From: Magnaporthiopsis rhizophila
Lineage: Eukaryota > Ascomycota > Sordariomycetes > Magnaporthales > Magnaporthaceae
Length of the DNA stretch: 64,000 bases
Direction of reading: 5' to 3'
Assembly (NCBI GenBank): GCA_003049465.1
Contig: PYSS01000014.1
Location: forward strand, 388,892 to 452,891
Shown here in pieces: positions 1 to 11,400 of the stretch. The position numbers and the translations under genes were made by a program. Below the pieces are notes generated by a model, which ran no database searches, was not told the DNA's origin, and saw only the letters and a list, made by a program, of their open reading frames with translations. Position 1 is the first letter of the stretch, and the number at the start of each line of letters is the position of its first letter.

Positions 1-300
1 CCCAGCAAGACGCCCGAACAGGGCGGGGATGCCCTCGGGGGGCGCGAGCGCGGGCCCAAATGTCGCTTTCCTTACCTTAGCAAGGTCGGAGGGATACACA
101 AGCGCGAGCCCCGCGTCCTCATGCCTGGCGAAAAGCCTCTACCCGTGTGTCCCAGCAAGACGCCCGAACAGGGCGGGGATGCCCTCGGGGGGCGCGAGCG
201 CGGGCCCAAATGTCGCTTTCCTTACCTTAGCAAGGTCGGAGGGATACACAAGCGCGAGCCCCGCGTCCTCATGCCTGGCGAAAAGCCTCTACCCGTGTGT
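1..300. repeat. 150-bp tandem repeat, two identical units plus a diverging third
   Basis: Positions 1-150 and 151-300 read as identical units. A third unit starts at 301 with the same 18 bases and then diverges; a related motif recurs near 427-470. The period is a multiple of three, so the repeat does not disturb reading frame and encodes a 50-residue unit. The left edge of the window cuts the array, so its full copy number is unknown. Confidence 0.9.
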
Positions 301-681
301 CCCAGCAAGACGCCCGAACGGAGCGAGGATGCCCTCGAGAAACGCGAGCCCTCGAATCTCCCTCCTGGTTACGCAGGTAGCTGCCGCGGGTCCAGATGTA
401 AGGCTGCGCGCATACCCCCCGGAAAGATGCCCAAGCGGAGCGAGGATGCACTCGAGAAGCGCGAGCCCAGAAGGAGCGGTCGCAAGCCACCTGGCACTCG
501 GAAGATATTCAGAGACGAGATTGTCATCCCTGCATACGGGACTGGGCCTCAGCGCCGCGACATTGTCGACGAGCAGGCCGCCGAGGTCGAGAAGCGCTTC
601 GTATCGATCAGCAAGCCCCTACACGGCATCGCGCCCGCCTACAGGAGGATCCGGACCTGGGCGGTGGGACATGAGTTTTAA
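1..681 (+). CDS. Repeat-containing hypothetical protein, C-terminal part (cut by window edge)
   Basis: A frame open from base 1 runs to TAA at 679-681; the first internal ATG is at 121. It translates the 150-bp units as 50-residue repeats containing a motif like KTPExxxDAL followed by REP, with Lys-Arg pairs in HKREP, EKREP and PKRSED. The tail after about base 500 (RDEIVIPAYGTG and on) is not repetitive and looks like ordinary protein. I do not recognise a family. The Lys-Arg pairs could be Kex2 sites in a processed repeat precursor, but no signal peptide is visible because the start is off the window. A second frame (29-850) is also open through the repeats, so open length alone is weak coding evidence. 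Confidence 0.35.
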   Translation, partial: PSKTPEQGGDALGGRERGPKCRFPYLSKVGGIHKREPRVLMPGEKPLPVCPSKTPEQGGDALGGRERGPKCRFPYLSKVGGIHKREPRVLMPGEKPLPVCPSKTPERSEDALEKREPSNLPPGYAGSCRGSRCKAARIPPGKMPKRSEDALEKREPRRSGRKPPGTRKIFRDEIVIPAYGTGPQRRDIVDEQAAEVEKRFVSISKPLHGIAPAYRRIRTWAVGHEF

Positions 682-985
682 TTTTTTCTGGTTCTCTTTG
701 CTTTTGCTTACCCAGGGCAGTCGGTTACAACAAGCGGCAACCCTTTCGGGTTGGCTAACCCACCGGTTTGGGAGTTCCTATCTGCATGCGTCTTGGCTTT
801 TATTTCTGGCCTATGCTTTTTTTTTTTTTTTTCCTCCAGGACAGCTTTGAATAACACAGCGCTCGCGCCTTGCATTTATCCGGGTTTCATTTAACAGCGA
901 CTTGTTTGTTATTTCCGACACGAGACTTGAATGGTGGAATGTTTACAAAGCATTACTGGCACGGGCTCCGCGACGTTCCTAGTGT
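682..985. other. Intergenic stretch, no gene seen
   Basis: About 300 bases between the left-edge frame and the 3' end of the dioxygenase gene. It contains a long T run near 817-832 and otherwise nothing I can assign. It probably holds the 3' untranslated regions of the two converging genes. Confidence 0.5.
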
Positions 986-1752
986 TCACGACGCAGAGAC
1001 AGCCGCCGGGCCCTTGGGCCACCTCCCCCAGGCGTACTGACTATTGCACATATTCCTCAGCTCCCACGTTTCCGCCACGAGCTCGCCGCGCATACCGTCG
1101 TCATCCTCGTCGCCCACGGCCCCGGCCACGAACAGAATGGGCACGAAGTGGTCGTCGGTAGCGTGGGCGTCCCGGTACAGCGGGTGTTTCATGAGCCTCG
1201 TCAAGGCCCGGCGCAGGCGCAGGCCCGTGTTGTTCGCGACGACGTCGGAGACGGCCTGGCGGAACTCGAGCGCCCAGAGCTCGGGCGGCGCCTCCTGGGC
1301 GAAGTTGTCCGAGTAGCGCAGCATGGGCACCCAGTGATTACGGTACAGGTTATGGACCGCGCCACCGGAACCGAGCAGGAGGTAGTTTTCGGCGCGGAGC
1401 GGGCGCAGCGCAGCGCCGATCTTTACGTGAAAATGCGGGTCGTAGCGGGCGTTGGCCGATATGAGCGTGGTGGGCGGGCAGCCGCCGGGGAACATGCGGA
1501 TCAGGATCAAATACGTATCGTGGATCCAGTCGAAGGTGGCGTTGCCCGAGGCCGCGAAGCCCGCAGCCTTGAGCATGGCAACACACCGCTCGCCCGTGGC
1601 CAGGTCTGGGTTCAGCTTGTAATCCACGTATTTGCTCGGGTGCACGTAGGCCACGGGCATCTTGGACGGGTTCGGGTTCATGGCCACGTGGACCTCGTCG
1701 TTTGGGGCGTCCCAATGTGCGCCCTTGTTGGGTGTGGACGATCAGCATCTGG

Positions 1753-1783
<31 letters not shown>

Positions 1784-2016
1784 CACCTCGCCCTATAGCA
1801 TGACATACCATCATGATCACGCCTTTAATGCCGTTGGCCAGGGCCTCATCACCGGCCTTTTTCCAATAGTCGGCCGATTCGGACGGCTCGCCCAGCATCA
1901 TGGTCGAGCCATGAGAGAAGAAGTAAACCGGGGTCAGCAGCGCTGTGGGGACAATACTGTCAGTCACTGATGCCGTGCCAATTCAGGCGGCTTACCACAA
2001 GCGTGTACTCACCCAT
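986..2016 (-). CDS. Extradiol ring-cleavage dioxygenase, LigB / DOPA-dioxygenase type
   Basis: Spliced model on the minus strand: exons 2016-2013, 1942-1809 and 1723-986, giving 291 residues. The first exon is only ATGG; its GTGAGT donor and the CAG acceptor at 1943 join to give a start MALLTPVYFFSHGS. The second intron (1808-1724) has a GTATGT donor, and its removal restores GAHWDAPNDEVH, typical of the family. LigB-type enzymes open catechol-like rings using non-heme Fe or Zn held by histidines; His12 (SHG) and His49 (GAHWD) are good metal-ligand candidates. Later family-like segments are NARYDPHFHVKIG and LGSGGAVHNL. Length fits the fungal and plant DODA-like group (about 270-300 residues). 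The substrate cannot be read from sequence. The mini-exon start is the least certain part; an upstream alternative beginning MQQPKW would put the exon junction out of frame. Confidence 0.88.
1754..1783. repeat. (GA)n microsatellite inside a dioxygenase intron
   Basis: About 15 GA dinucleotides. In the transcript of the minus-strand dioxygenase gene they form a (TC)n polypyrimidine tract roughly 30 bases upstream of the 3' splice site at 1724. Confidence 0.93.
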
Positions 2017-2388
2017 TTTGGTTGTTGCATCAGGCTCGTGAGGTGGTTAATTACCAGGTGCGCCTCAGGGTTAGCTGAAATGGACCCGGCTAGGCGGAGC
2101 ATTTCAATGTGCAGCAGCTTCCCCGGAGACTCAACCTCCACATCCCGATGCTGCGGAGGGGAACCACGACATGGTTGTATGAGCTTCGGATGGGTTCCGT
2201 CTCCCCACCTCTTGGCACTCGGGAGTCGGGAGGGCAGCAAGCACTTGACACAAGCTTTCCCAACGCGCTCCTCCATGAAATGACATAGCTGCTACCTACC
2301 CACCACCTGTGTTACCAGCCCAGACGCAATCAACGTTCCCACGCCCACTATTGCTGCTTTGCCCCGCCACCACTCACCGCCAGCGACA
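2017..2388. promoter_or_regulatory. Divergent promoter region between the dioxygenase and small-protein genes
   Basis: About 370 bases separate the starts of two divergently transcribed genes. No clear TATA box or factor site stands out. The assignment rests only on gene arrangement. Confidence 0.45.
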
Positions 2389-2913
2389 ATGTCCACCACA
2401 ACCGCCCAGACGCGCACACGCAGCGACGTGCTGGTCGACTACGAACTGCACCACTCGCCAGCCGCTACCGTTCCCCCAGCCGGCCGCAGCGACGGTCAGG
2501 CAGCAGCACGCAGGCCGCCACCGCCGTCGGTTCCTTGGGACACGACGCACCGCCGCGTCCCGTCGTACCGCCCGCTCAACCGGGACCCGGAGCACATACG
2601 CGAGGTGCGGACTTACAACAACAGCGCCGAGCAGGTCTTTGTCACCACCATGTTCACCGGCCTCTGCATCATCTCTGTGAGCTAGGAAATTCCCTTCCTT
2701 TCTTTTCTTGCATGTGGGCATTTCGAGCCCCTAGCCCTGTCGTTTCCCAGGGTTTCTTTTTCTGCTTTAACGTCTGATATACTAACGGCCGGGAAAAAAG
2801 GGTGTGGCTAGGGCATGGCATGCTTCGTTTGGGAGGGTAAATGGGGATATCTTCAAGTACGCCATCGGAGGAGAGTATTGAAAAAGCTGGCTGGATTTCA
2901 TCTTGTTGGCTAG
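2389..2913 (+). CDS. Small single-helix membrane protein, 129 residues, unknown function
   Basis: Two exons, 2389-2676 and 2812-2913. The intron has a GTGAGC donor at 2677, a perfect TACTAAC branch site at 2780-2786 and a TAG acceptor at 2809-2811, and splices in phase 0. The N-terminal 80 residues are Pro/Arg/Thr-rich and low in complexity (PPAGR, RRPPPPS). A hydrophobic helix spans about residues 85-103 (VFVTTMFTGLCIIS joined to GMACFVWEG). A basic tail VRHRRRVLKKLAGF follows. The layout, disordered head, one helix and basic tail, resembles small fungal mitochondrial or ER membrane proteins, but I recognise no family. Without the splice, the frame would stop two codons after the donor, inside the helix. 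Confidence rests on the intron signals and on the helix being completed by exon 2. Confidence 0.72.
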
Positions 2914-3182
2914 ATTGCCTTGTTCTCTGCTTCTCCTTGTATAAGTATCTACGAGTGAACCGTGGGCTGCTTAACACCCTATTCTTTTTCATTTGTGGAA
3001 TCCCCTTTTTACCAATTAACGCAAAGCGTTCAAGCGGAGAGACAGGATTTTAACCGTTAAAAATAACGCAGTTACAAGGGGTATTTAGTGGCTAATCAGC
3101 CGCATTATAGCGCCCTGCAGCGTTAAGGTCCACTGAATTTAATTTTGTGTGTTTTTTTATGCAGCCACTGTAATTCCTCTGT
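2914..3182. other. Short intergenic region between converging genes
   Basis: About 270 bases lying 3' of both neighbouring genes. It is AT-richer than the genes and has no recognisable element. Confidence 0.5.
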
Positions 3183-3740
3183 CTACTCCGACTTCTTAAC
3201 CCCTTTAATACCCCCATAGTCCTCCTTGAGCTCCTGGCCCGCGACCACGATCGGCTTAACTGGTTGCAGGACATACAGCATGCGCGCCCACTCCGTCTGG
3301 CTGCAGTTCCGCCACGCATGCATGGTCCCGCGCTGGACGCAGATGTCGCCTCGCCGCATGGCCTTCGTCTCGCCCGAGTCCAAGACCAGCTCGACCTCGC
3401 CCTCGAGCACGACGCCATAGTCGAGGCTGACGGTGCGGTGCATGGGCGAGGTATCGCCCGGGGGCATGTCGACGTAGCGGAGGACCGTGCCGCCCGATAC
3501 GGCCAGACCGGGCGGGTTGGCGAGGTAGGACCGGTACTGCAACGTGTCGGCGCCGTCGGCCGTGTCGACGGGAAAGGCGGACGTGACGTAGCACTCGGCA
3601 AACGCGACACCGTCGGACTCGGAGCCCACGGGGTGAAAGGGCGCAGGTGCGGGGAAAGACTCGTCGATTATGGCTTTGCCCTCGGCGTTGTGGGTGGTGA
3701 TGAACCGGTTGGGGTGCGAAAGCCTGCTTTGGAGAGCCAT
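3183..3740 (-). CDS. Cupin-domain protein (BLL6423-like single cupin), 185 residues
   Basis: Uninterrupted minus-strand frame; the start is the ATG at 3740, because the frame upstream only encodes a poly-(LPTY) run from a TAGG microsatellite. The C-terminal half is a conserved beta-barrel cupin: MPPGDTSPMHRT (motif 1 region), DYGVVLEGEVELVLDSGE, then RRGDICVQRGTMHAWRN (motif 2), then WARMLYVL. His and Glu residues in these motifs would hold a metal. Single cupins of this sort occur in fungal catabolic and secondary-metabolite loci, where they act as decarboxylases, isomerases or unassigned tailoring proteins; the reaction here is unknown. It sits between the small membrane protein and a hydrolase gene that it faces head to head. 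Confidence 0.85.
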   Translation of the reverse strand: MALQSRLSHPNRFITTHNAEGKAIIDESFPAPAPFHPVGSESDGVAFAECYVTSAFPVDTADGADTLQYRSYLANPPGLAVSGGTVLRYVDMPPGDTSPMHRTVSLDYGVVLEGEVELVLDSGETKAMRRGDICVQRGTMHAWRNCSQTEWARMLYVLQPVKPIVVAGQELKEDYGGIKGVKKSE

Positions 3741-4871
3741 GGTAGGAAGATTTAGGTAGGTAGGTAGGCAGGTAGGTAGGTAGGTAGGTAGGTAAGGTGG
3801 TTTGTAGAATCCACTGAGTAGGTCGGTAGGTAGAGGGCGCGTTCGTAACCGGTATTGGTTGGCATTGATAAATTCGCAGCCCAAGTGAGATCGGAGAGCG
3901 CCGTTTACTTACGGCCGGTGGTTTTCCGCTATTCAGCGGTTCCCCTCTGGCCCGCGCGGGTGTCAGGCGCCGGCAACGGGCCTTGGTACATTTCGAACGC
4001 GGGAAGTGGGCGCGCCTCCGCATGCCCGGGACGCGAAGCCGCGATGCGGGGATCCCTGCTGCCACCAGTGGCCGAGGCTGTCGCTCTGCCTACTGGCAAT
4101 TGACAGATATTGTTAAAGATATCGAAGCAACCATGACGTCCCCTGACTGCGTCCACCACTTCTCGGACCGCAGCGTTCCCTTCGGATCGCCCGGTCCGCT
4201 CGGCAGCCGGGCCGCAGGCGGCGACCCGGCTTGGGAACTCTGTTGTCATCCTCAATGACTGCCACGCTGGCGTGTGTTCGACGGCGTGAGTGGCCTACCC
4301 AAGGCATCTTCGCCGGCGACACGCTCACTGCATGCAGTCACTCACGCCACACTACGAGCCCGTGACGTCCAAGGCTGTGAAATGATGTCCCTGGGCCCTT
4401 TCAACGACAAGAACCTCGGCGACGCTCGATGCGCTCGAGCAGTTCAAGACGAGGGTCCCGCTGCCTCGTCGACGTCAGCGTGCCACAGCATCTGCGGGAT
4501 CTCGCGCGCCAGACCTACGACATTGGCATAAAGGTCGAAATCGCATTGGGGGACGTCGCCACGGCCACCGTGCCGGGGACGGAGTATAGTGGGGAGTCGG
4601 CCCTATGAGTAATGCCTCCGGTCGCCGTGAGGGTTAGTCCTGGGCCATGTACCCCTGCCTGTGCTTCGGATGTCCGGCTACTGCAGCAAGTTGCGGGATG
4701 TGGCCCGCCAGCGCTACTAATGGCCCGACCCATTACCATGTGCCGAAATAATTAGCGATTTTATGTATTTCAACTGTAATTCCTTTCTGTTATACGTAGC
4801 CGCACACAGACCACCGTTCTCTTCAATCATAGCTCAATCCACATACCTTTCTCCTTGAACACTAGATAAAG
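3741..4871. other. 1.1-kb divergent intergenic region with a possible decayed coding scrap
   Basis: Lies between the divergent cupin and hydrolase genes and so contains both promoters. Around 4455-4605 a plus-strand frame reads LVDVSVPQHLRDLARQ and continues to VEIALGDVATATVPGTE before a stop. It looks protein-like, but I cannot name a family and no exon structure supports it. I treat it as a possible gene remnant. Confidence 0.35.
3752..3795. repeat. (TAGG)n microsatellite upstream of the cupin gene
   Basis: About eleven TAGG units with one TAGGC variant. It starts about 12 bases upstream of the cupin start codon, so it lies in the 5' leader or core promoter of that gene. Confidence 0.92.
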
Positions 4872-7028
4872 ATGCCCAACAAGCTGCTGGACCTGCACAC
4901 CGTCGACGGCACCAGCTTCCCTTACGTCGTCGAGCAAAACGCCACGGTGCCCCTCAGGTCCGGCGGCGTCGTGCGATGCAATGTATACCGGCCAAAAACC
5001 ACCGAGCGCGTTCCGGTGCTGGTGACATATGGTCCTTACGGCAAGGACATCCATTACAAGGAGTATGTGCCAGCTTGCCGGCTTTCCAGTTGCCATAAAA
5101 ACAAACCCCCACGCTGACGAGAAACTGCCTCGTAGTTTTAACCCCAAATACTACGAGGTGAACCCGCGGCACCAGTCCGCGCACTCGGCCTGGGAGACTC
5201 CCGACCCAGGCTTCTGGACCGAGCATGGCTACGCCGTGGTCCGGGCGGACGAGCTCGGCTGCGGCCAATCGCCAGGGGTCTTGGACACCATGTCCCGGGC
5301 CACCACTGACGCCTTTGTCGACGTGGTTGAGTGGGCAGCCGAGCAGCCGTGGTCCTCGGGCAAGATCGGCCTGTTGGGAATCAGCTACTATGCTGGGAGT
5401 CGTAAGTGCCAGCCACTTTGATGCTGAGCGTGGATGATTAAAAGCTGACTCTACGAGCAAAGAGTGGCGAGTGGCGGCGCGGAAGCCCAAAGGCTTAAGC
5501 GCCATCGTGCCGTGGGAGGGCATGTCGGATTATTACCGGGATCGATGCCGGCACGGTGGCATCTTTTCGAACGGCTTCATCAAGTTTTGGTGGAACCGAC
5601 AGGTCATCACGAACCAATACGGCCGGCCGGGCAGGGCCGCGGCCAACTGGGGCCCAGGTATTGCAGCCATCTGCCTCTGCCGGAAATGTAAGCCTGGCTT
5701 TGCTAAAATGAAAGTTCTTGTTAGACACAATCGAGGGCGACCTTTCCGAAGGCGACCTCGCGGTAAACCGGCGCGACCAAATAGTCGATAACCGCGCCCA
5801 CCGCTTCCGCGATGAGAGCTATTACGCATCTAAGGAGTACGACATGGGCGACATCGACGTGCCGCTGCTTTCGGTAGCCAACTGGGGCGGGATTTTGCTG
5901 CATTTACGCGGCAATGTCGAAGGCTACACGCACGCCGGCTCGCAGCACAAATATTTGCGTTTCATCACTGGCCGGCACGACCTCCCCTTTTACTACAGCG
6001 AGGAGGTCGAGGTTCAGCGCAGCTTTCTCGACGCGTTCCTCAAAGGTGACGACCGGACGGGCTGGACCACGGGTGGCGTCCCGCCCGTCAGCCTGATCCT
6101 ACGCAAAGGGGACGTGGGGTTTAACGACCCGGCCGCAGAGGGGGCCTACGCCCGCCGCGAGGAGGACGAATGGCCCATCGCCCGGACGCGGTACACGCGC
6201 TTCCACCTGTCGCCGGACCTGGGCCTGCAAGCGACAGACCTGCCCCTGGCGGCGGGGGCGGAAAGGAAAAAGCTGACCTATCGCGCCCTCGGCACCCTTC
6301 AAAACCCGCAGTGTCTCCGGTTCACCACTCCACCCTTCGAGGCGGAAACGGAGATCACAGGCCACGTCGTCGCGCGTCTCAACGTTTCCGCGTCCCCGGA
6401 CCCGACAAGCCCTCACACGCCCTCCGACATCGACCTTTTCGTCACGCTGCGGCACCTCGGCCCGAACGGAAAGGAAATCTTCTACACGGGCACTGCAGGC
6501 GATCCGGTGCCGCTCAGCAAAGGATGGCTGCGCACGTCCATGCGCAAGATCAATGCCGAACACCCCAAGCACAGGGAGTGGCTTCCGCATAGAGATTATA
6601 CCAGTCGGGACGTCCAAGCCGTCATCCCAGGCGAGGTTTACTGCGTGGACGTGGAGGTGTGGCCCACCAACGTGGTGGTGGAGAAGGGAGGGCGGATCGT
6701 GCTCGAGGTGGCATCGGGCGACACCCAGGGGAGCGGCATATTCACGCATGACGATCCCGACGACAGGTTGGTTTAGAATCTCTTTCCTCGCGAGCTACAT
6801 ACAGGCTTCCTTCCTGATAACGGTGGCCCTAACCTTTCTTTGGAAAACAGATCGCCTGCGGTGTTTGAGGGCTTCAACCACGTCCACTTTGGCCCGCAAT
6901 TCGACAACTACGTGACGTTGCCCGTCATCCCTCCCAAGGAGCAACAAACGGCCACTAGTGTACCAGGATTTAGACATGGCTCCACTGCGCTCTCTGTTGG
7001 ACATACACCGGTTCTTGGCTGTCCCTAG
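4872..7028 (+). CDS. CocE/NonD-family (peptidase S15-like) alpha/beta hydrolase, 623 residues
   Basis: Five exons: 4872-5062, 5136-5401, 5463-5657, 5725-6766 and 6851-7028; the spliced length is an exact multiple of three. All introns are GT-AG; the first three have CTGAC- or GCTAA-like branch sites. The protein has the S15/CocE layout: an N-terminal beta strand region, then VTYGPYGKD, then the Ser nucleophile motif GLLGISYYAG (Ser147), then a lid region PWEGMSDYYRD, then GRHDLPFYYSEE as a likely acid-residue region, and a C-terminal jelly-roll (SDIDLFVTLRHL to GRIVLEVASGD). Family members hydrolyse esters, acyl groups or X-Pro peptides (cocaine esterase, glutaryl acylase, X-Pro dipeptidyl peptidase). 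The fungal cytosolic members are largely uncharacterised. The last exon, FEGFNHVHFG and on, completes the jelly-roll; the final 25 residues look poorly conserved. Confidence 0.92.
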
Positions 7029-7630
7029 GTAGTTTTTATATTGCAAAGGAATGGGACCCAGGCCGGGGATTTGCGGTATCACCATCCTGGTACCCGTTAC
7101 AAAGCCTCGTCCGGCCGAGACCAACAAGTGGTCACTACTCCTGCTGCGCACCTGTATATATAAATCCAAGAAGGCTCCTACTAGTCCTTTAGAGATAGAT
7201 CAACTATTAGGTTTACCGCACGCGCTTTTAATTCGCAATATTTCACTTTATATAAACCCCGGCCAGCAAACCGCGGCCTCGCCGGCAGGGGGGTTATATG
7301 AGTAAAGGGCCGTTGGCGAGGGAAATGAATGGAATTTAGCTTACACCACCACCATGGTACCCTCCAAGACCGAAACTATTCGCTTGAATAAAGGTCTCAG
7401 ACAACACATATTTGCTAATAACATTTCCGTGTTGTCGGCGGGGAGGGAGGCCATAAGTAAACCAGCAGCCACGTTCCAAGAAGAACCAGGATATATAACA
7501 AGTTTGAGTGCGCCAAGTCACGAACACTGCACAAGCCACGGAGAGACTGGCATCTAAGCATTAAGGAAGGGTCTTAAAATGCATCACTACCTCGGTATAT
7601 ACCTAGCATTCCGGATTAGGCCCGGCCATA
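7029..7630. other. Intergenic stretch up to the first transposon
   Basis: About 600 bases between the hydrolase stop and the Fot1-like element. Short frames here lack support. AT content rises towards the transposon block. Confidence 0.5.
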
Positions 7631-7673
7631 AATCAGTGCACCCCAAATCGGCCACCCCCCATAACAGCCACCT
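7631..7673. repeat. Left terminal inverted repeat of the Fot1-like element
   Basis: Begins AATCAGTGCACCCC and matches the reverse complement of the right end over about 35 bases with two G-to-A differences, as expected from RIP. Confidence 0.9.
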
Positions 7674-8165
7674 GGCCAAGGCCTATTGCATCACCAACCC
7701 CGGTATATTCAACTGCAAATATCTACCTTTATTCAACTAACCATAATACAAAAATATACTGATTTCTGATCAGAATTTTCCGCATTTTCAGATATATTTT
7801 TATCCATTTTTATAATTTCACCGCTTATTTTTGCAATTTAGCCTATATTTATAAAGGCCTGGTTGGGGTTCGGTATAACCCTTTTTTTTTTATAAAGGTA
7901 TTGCGCTTTTAATTTGGCCTTTAACTGTTTAAATTTTTACTGGGCCATAGCTAATTTGAATTTATACATTTTGTACCCTTTTTGAACCTTTCGGAAAAAA
8001 AGCTGCATTGTGGAATTTTGCGGGATCCGGTTTTAGAAAATGCTAATTTGGGTAACTAGGTTTCGGTTTTATTTGAAAGTTTTCCAGCCAATTTGGGATA
8101 ACCGGAAAAGGAATTTTGAATTTTTTTGGTTTTATTATTTTTAGCGGATTGTTAAATTGCAAATT

Positions 8166-8458
8166 TGTCACACGGAGGTCGCCACCGGCCCCGGGCCAAC
8201 AAATAGCAGGGCGCCAATTGATTGGTACGGACCAAAAGGAAATAAAACCCCTGCAAATAACAAACAGGCTAAATGCCCAGCCCCTCCTCAGATACGTACC
8301 TAACCCTGCAAAGCACAGGCCATATAAAGGCCTATATAATAAAAGAAATTCGCTAAAACCTCAAAAAGATTTTGCTTTTTTAAGCATCTCCTTAAGGCTA
8401 TAAAAAGTTTATTATAATACAATAAATTTTACCAAACCGACTTTGTCCTTTTATTACA
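8166..8458 (+). repeat. 5' LTR of chromovirus A
   Basis: 293 bases starting TGTCACACGG and ending TTATTACA. It aligns over its whole length with 16344-16636, the two differing mostly by C-to-T and G-to-A changes. Confidence 0.92.
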
Positions 8459-11400
8459 AATAAACTTCTTTTGCCCTGAACTGCTTTATAACAGCCGCTT
8501 TATCTTTCTTTTTAAGCTTTGGCAGGGCTGCTGTAAAATAATCCCCTTCCATTTTTAGCGCATTAAACCTAGAATTACTCCATTGTATAAATCCACGGTT
8601 GCACCAATATTTTTAAAGAAATCCCCTGCATTACCACCGCACCAAAGATAAAACTGCACAAAAAGTTTTCGGATCGGTCAAATAAACTGGAGAAAAATAA
8701 GCTTAATCCCCAATTTGATTATGATAATCCTAAAAAATATCGCGGCAGGACTGCGCGCATGGATTACCAAAAACTTAAAACCTTAACATATAAACAAAAA
8801 AAGCATTATCGGAATTAATATACCGCCAAATATATTACAACCGCGCCTTTATTACAAATAATACAGCCAATCCACCGAAAAAAAATACTTGTTTATTTGT
8901 TTTTATCACCTTACCAAAAAAAGGCCAATTATCCTAATTGGAATAATTACCCCTGCGGTTAATATTATTATAAATTCCCCAAATATCAGTCCCCAAAATA
9001 AATAATATAAAGGGCAAAAGGTTTTTGGCCCTAACCAATCACCCTTTTCCTTTATTGCCACAAATCGGTCCTTTTTAAAAAAGGATCGCTTTATTTGCAT
9101 AAAAAAGGACCAGCAAATATTTCGCCAAAACCTAATAATACGTATAAAAATTTTTAGTAAAAACCTTAACCTTTTGCTTATATTAACCTAATCGGCCCTT
9201 TAAAAAGCAAACTATTAATAAAATTAAATTGCCCAATTTATAAAAAACCACACAAAATAATAAATTGCCCGATTTAATTTTACAAAAGGGAAAGCTATAA
9301 AGCAAATTAAAAATATAAAAGCACAAATATGCAAGGAAAATCAGAAAGTTTTTTTCCACTTAATTAAAAAAATCCGGAAAAACTAATAAAACCTGGTTAA
9401 ATTATCCAAATATATTGCAAAAAATATTAAAAAATTAAATAATAACATCGAAGCAATTAATTCGGACCATACGAACCTTTTTAAACGCCTGGCCCAAACC
9501 TTTGAAAAATTGGACACCCGGTTTAAAAAAATCCAAAACAAATTAACCCAAATTACATTATTTGCCCACGGTATTTAAGCTAACCAAAAAATACCCTCCC
9601 CTTTAATAAAATAAGGGAATAATACAAGGAACTTTTACAAAAAATCCAGGAATTAGCTTTTTTTGTAAAAAATTAAAACAATAACCTTGCAGCTTTGGAA
9701 TATAACCTGGGAATTTTATTAGAAATTTACAAAAATCAGGCCCGCAAAATTAGCAAAATTTCCTTACTGCCACCTTTATTATACGTTAATAACCGATAAC
9801 CCTCCCTGAATTTTATAATTATAACCGGCTAATCAAATGCAGGTATTAGCCTTTTAAAAGAATAGCTGGAACCAGCTATGCCCCGTACTGAAAAAAAGCC
9901 CCCGGTTTAAAAGGATAAAAACTTATGCTTATATAGCATTAATTATTTATACAATAAATAAGATATTTTTATGCTGGATACCAATAGCGCTATTGTTTTA
10001 TATATTTCCCTATCGTTCGATAATTTGTAAAAAAAGGGAGAAGGAAAGCAATTAATCCTTTTCTGCCCAGGGGATAATTATTTACCGGTAGCCCCCAATA
10101 AAAATTATACGGCCTAAATAACAGAAATATACCAAAAATTAATAACTATGCATATTGCTATTTTAGCTTTTAAGGGGGGCATTTCTGACCGATAAGCCGT
10201 CCTTAAAATAATCCAGTAATAAATTTTTAAATTTCGGCACCAGTATAAGCATATCCGGGATATGTACCAGGCTGTTTTTTAAATAGTTCAAAACCAGATT
10301 GCTTTTATTTAGGCCCAGTTCAAATGCTTTAAGAAAACCATAATTAAATAAAATAACCGGTTTGCTAAAAAAAATTTAAAAGGCCCTTTTGAGAATTATT
10401 ACTAACCAAATGGTAAAAAAATATGCTATTAACCAGTTAATCAAAGCATAAAAAACTTATCAATACACCCTAATTGTAATATATGCCCGATTCGAGAATA
10501 TAATAACCGATATATAGGTTTGGGCCGGAATAACAAAAAAATAAGTCCATAACACTAAATAAAGGTTAACCTATATAAAAGAAAGGCAGGGATATATTAA
10601 AAACCAATAACGGGCCGTGGAAAAATAAATAAAAAAACTTGCCCGGTAATAGGAAAAATAGGCCCGAAAATTAATACGGGAGTGCTGCTAATAAATATTT
10701 ACCGGGCAAATACCTTATATTTTTAATATCCTATTCATGATAAATTTCCCCCTAATATTTTGATAAATTATTTCCATAATACAAATCAGGCCTTAACCAG
10801 CCAGGATATTTTTTGCTAAATTTCAGCCGTTTGAAAGCACTCCGTTTAAAAATAACCCGTTTTTTTTAAAAAAAAGGCGCAGGATTATATATAGCCTTTT
10901 TGGGATTAAAATAATCCAGCCCCATAACCCAATAATATATTGCCGGAATTTTTTGAGGGCTAATATAAGCTATTAATAAGCAAATCCAGCAGGCTAATAT
11001 GGCCTAATTGGCTGGGAATAAGCCCAGCCTTTCGTTTCGGGGCGTATCCGCCTTTGGCAGATCCGACCCTTTAAAAAATAATCCATTTTTATCTGATAAT
11101 AATAAACCCAAACGCTTTAAGGGATCCCTAAATTAATCGTTAAGGCCTCCATTTTATCGGCCTTACCGATCCCCTTTTCCGGACAAATAAGGCAATTGGC
11201 GATATGGAAAAATTTATATCTTTAATCTAATAACCTTTAAATATCCCACCGCTTTCGATAAAACCAGAATATTTTTCCAGAACTGATAATTCCAAATTAA
11301 TATTTATATAAAAGTATCCAAAGACAGATTCAGCAGCGATTTGTACCGTATCGTATGGATGGGTTCCTTATTAAAAAGATCGGCCTTATAATACCATGCA

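Noticed and set aside
29..850. 273-codon frame through the left-edge repeat, in a different phase
   Set aside because: It stays open because the repeat unit is a multiple of three; it runs into poly-Phe from a T tract and looks compositionally random. The phase ending at 681 is more protein-like.
7354..7557. 67-codon frame downstream of the hydrolase
   Set aside because: Open on both strands over the same bases, with no domain and no splice context.
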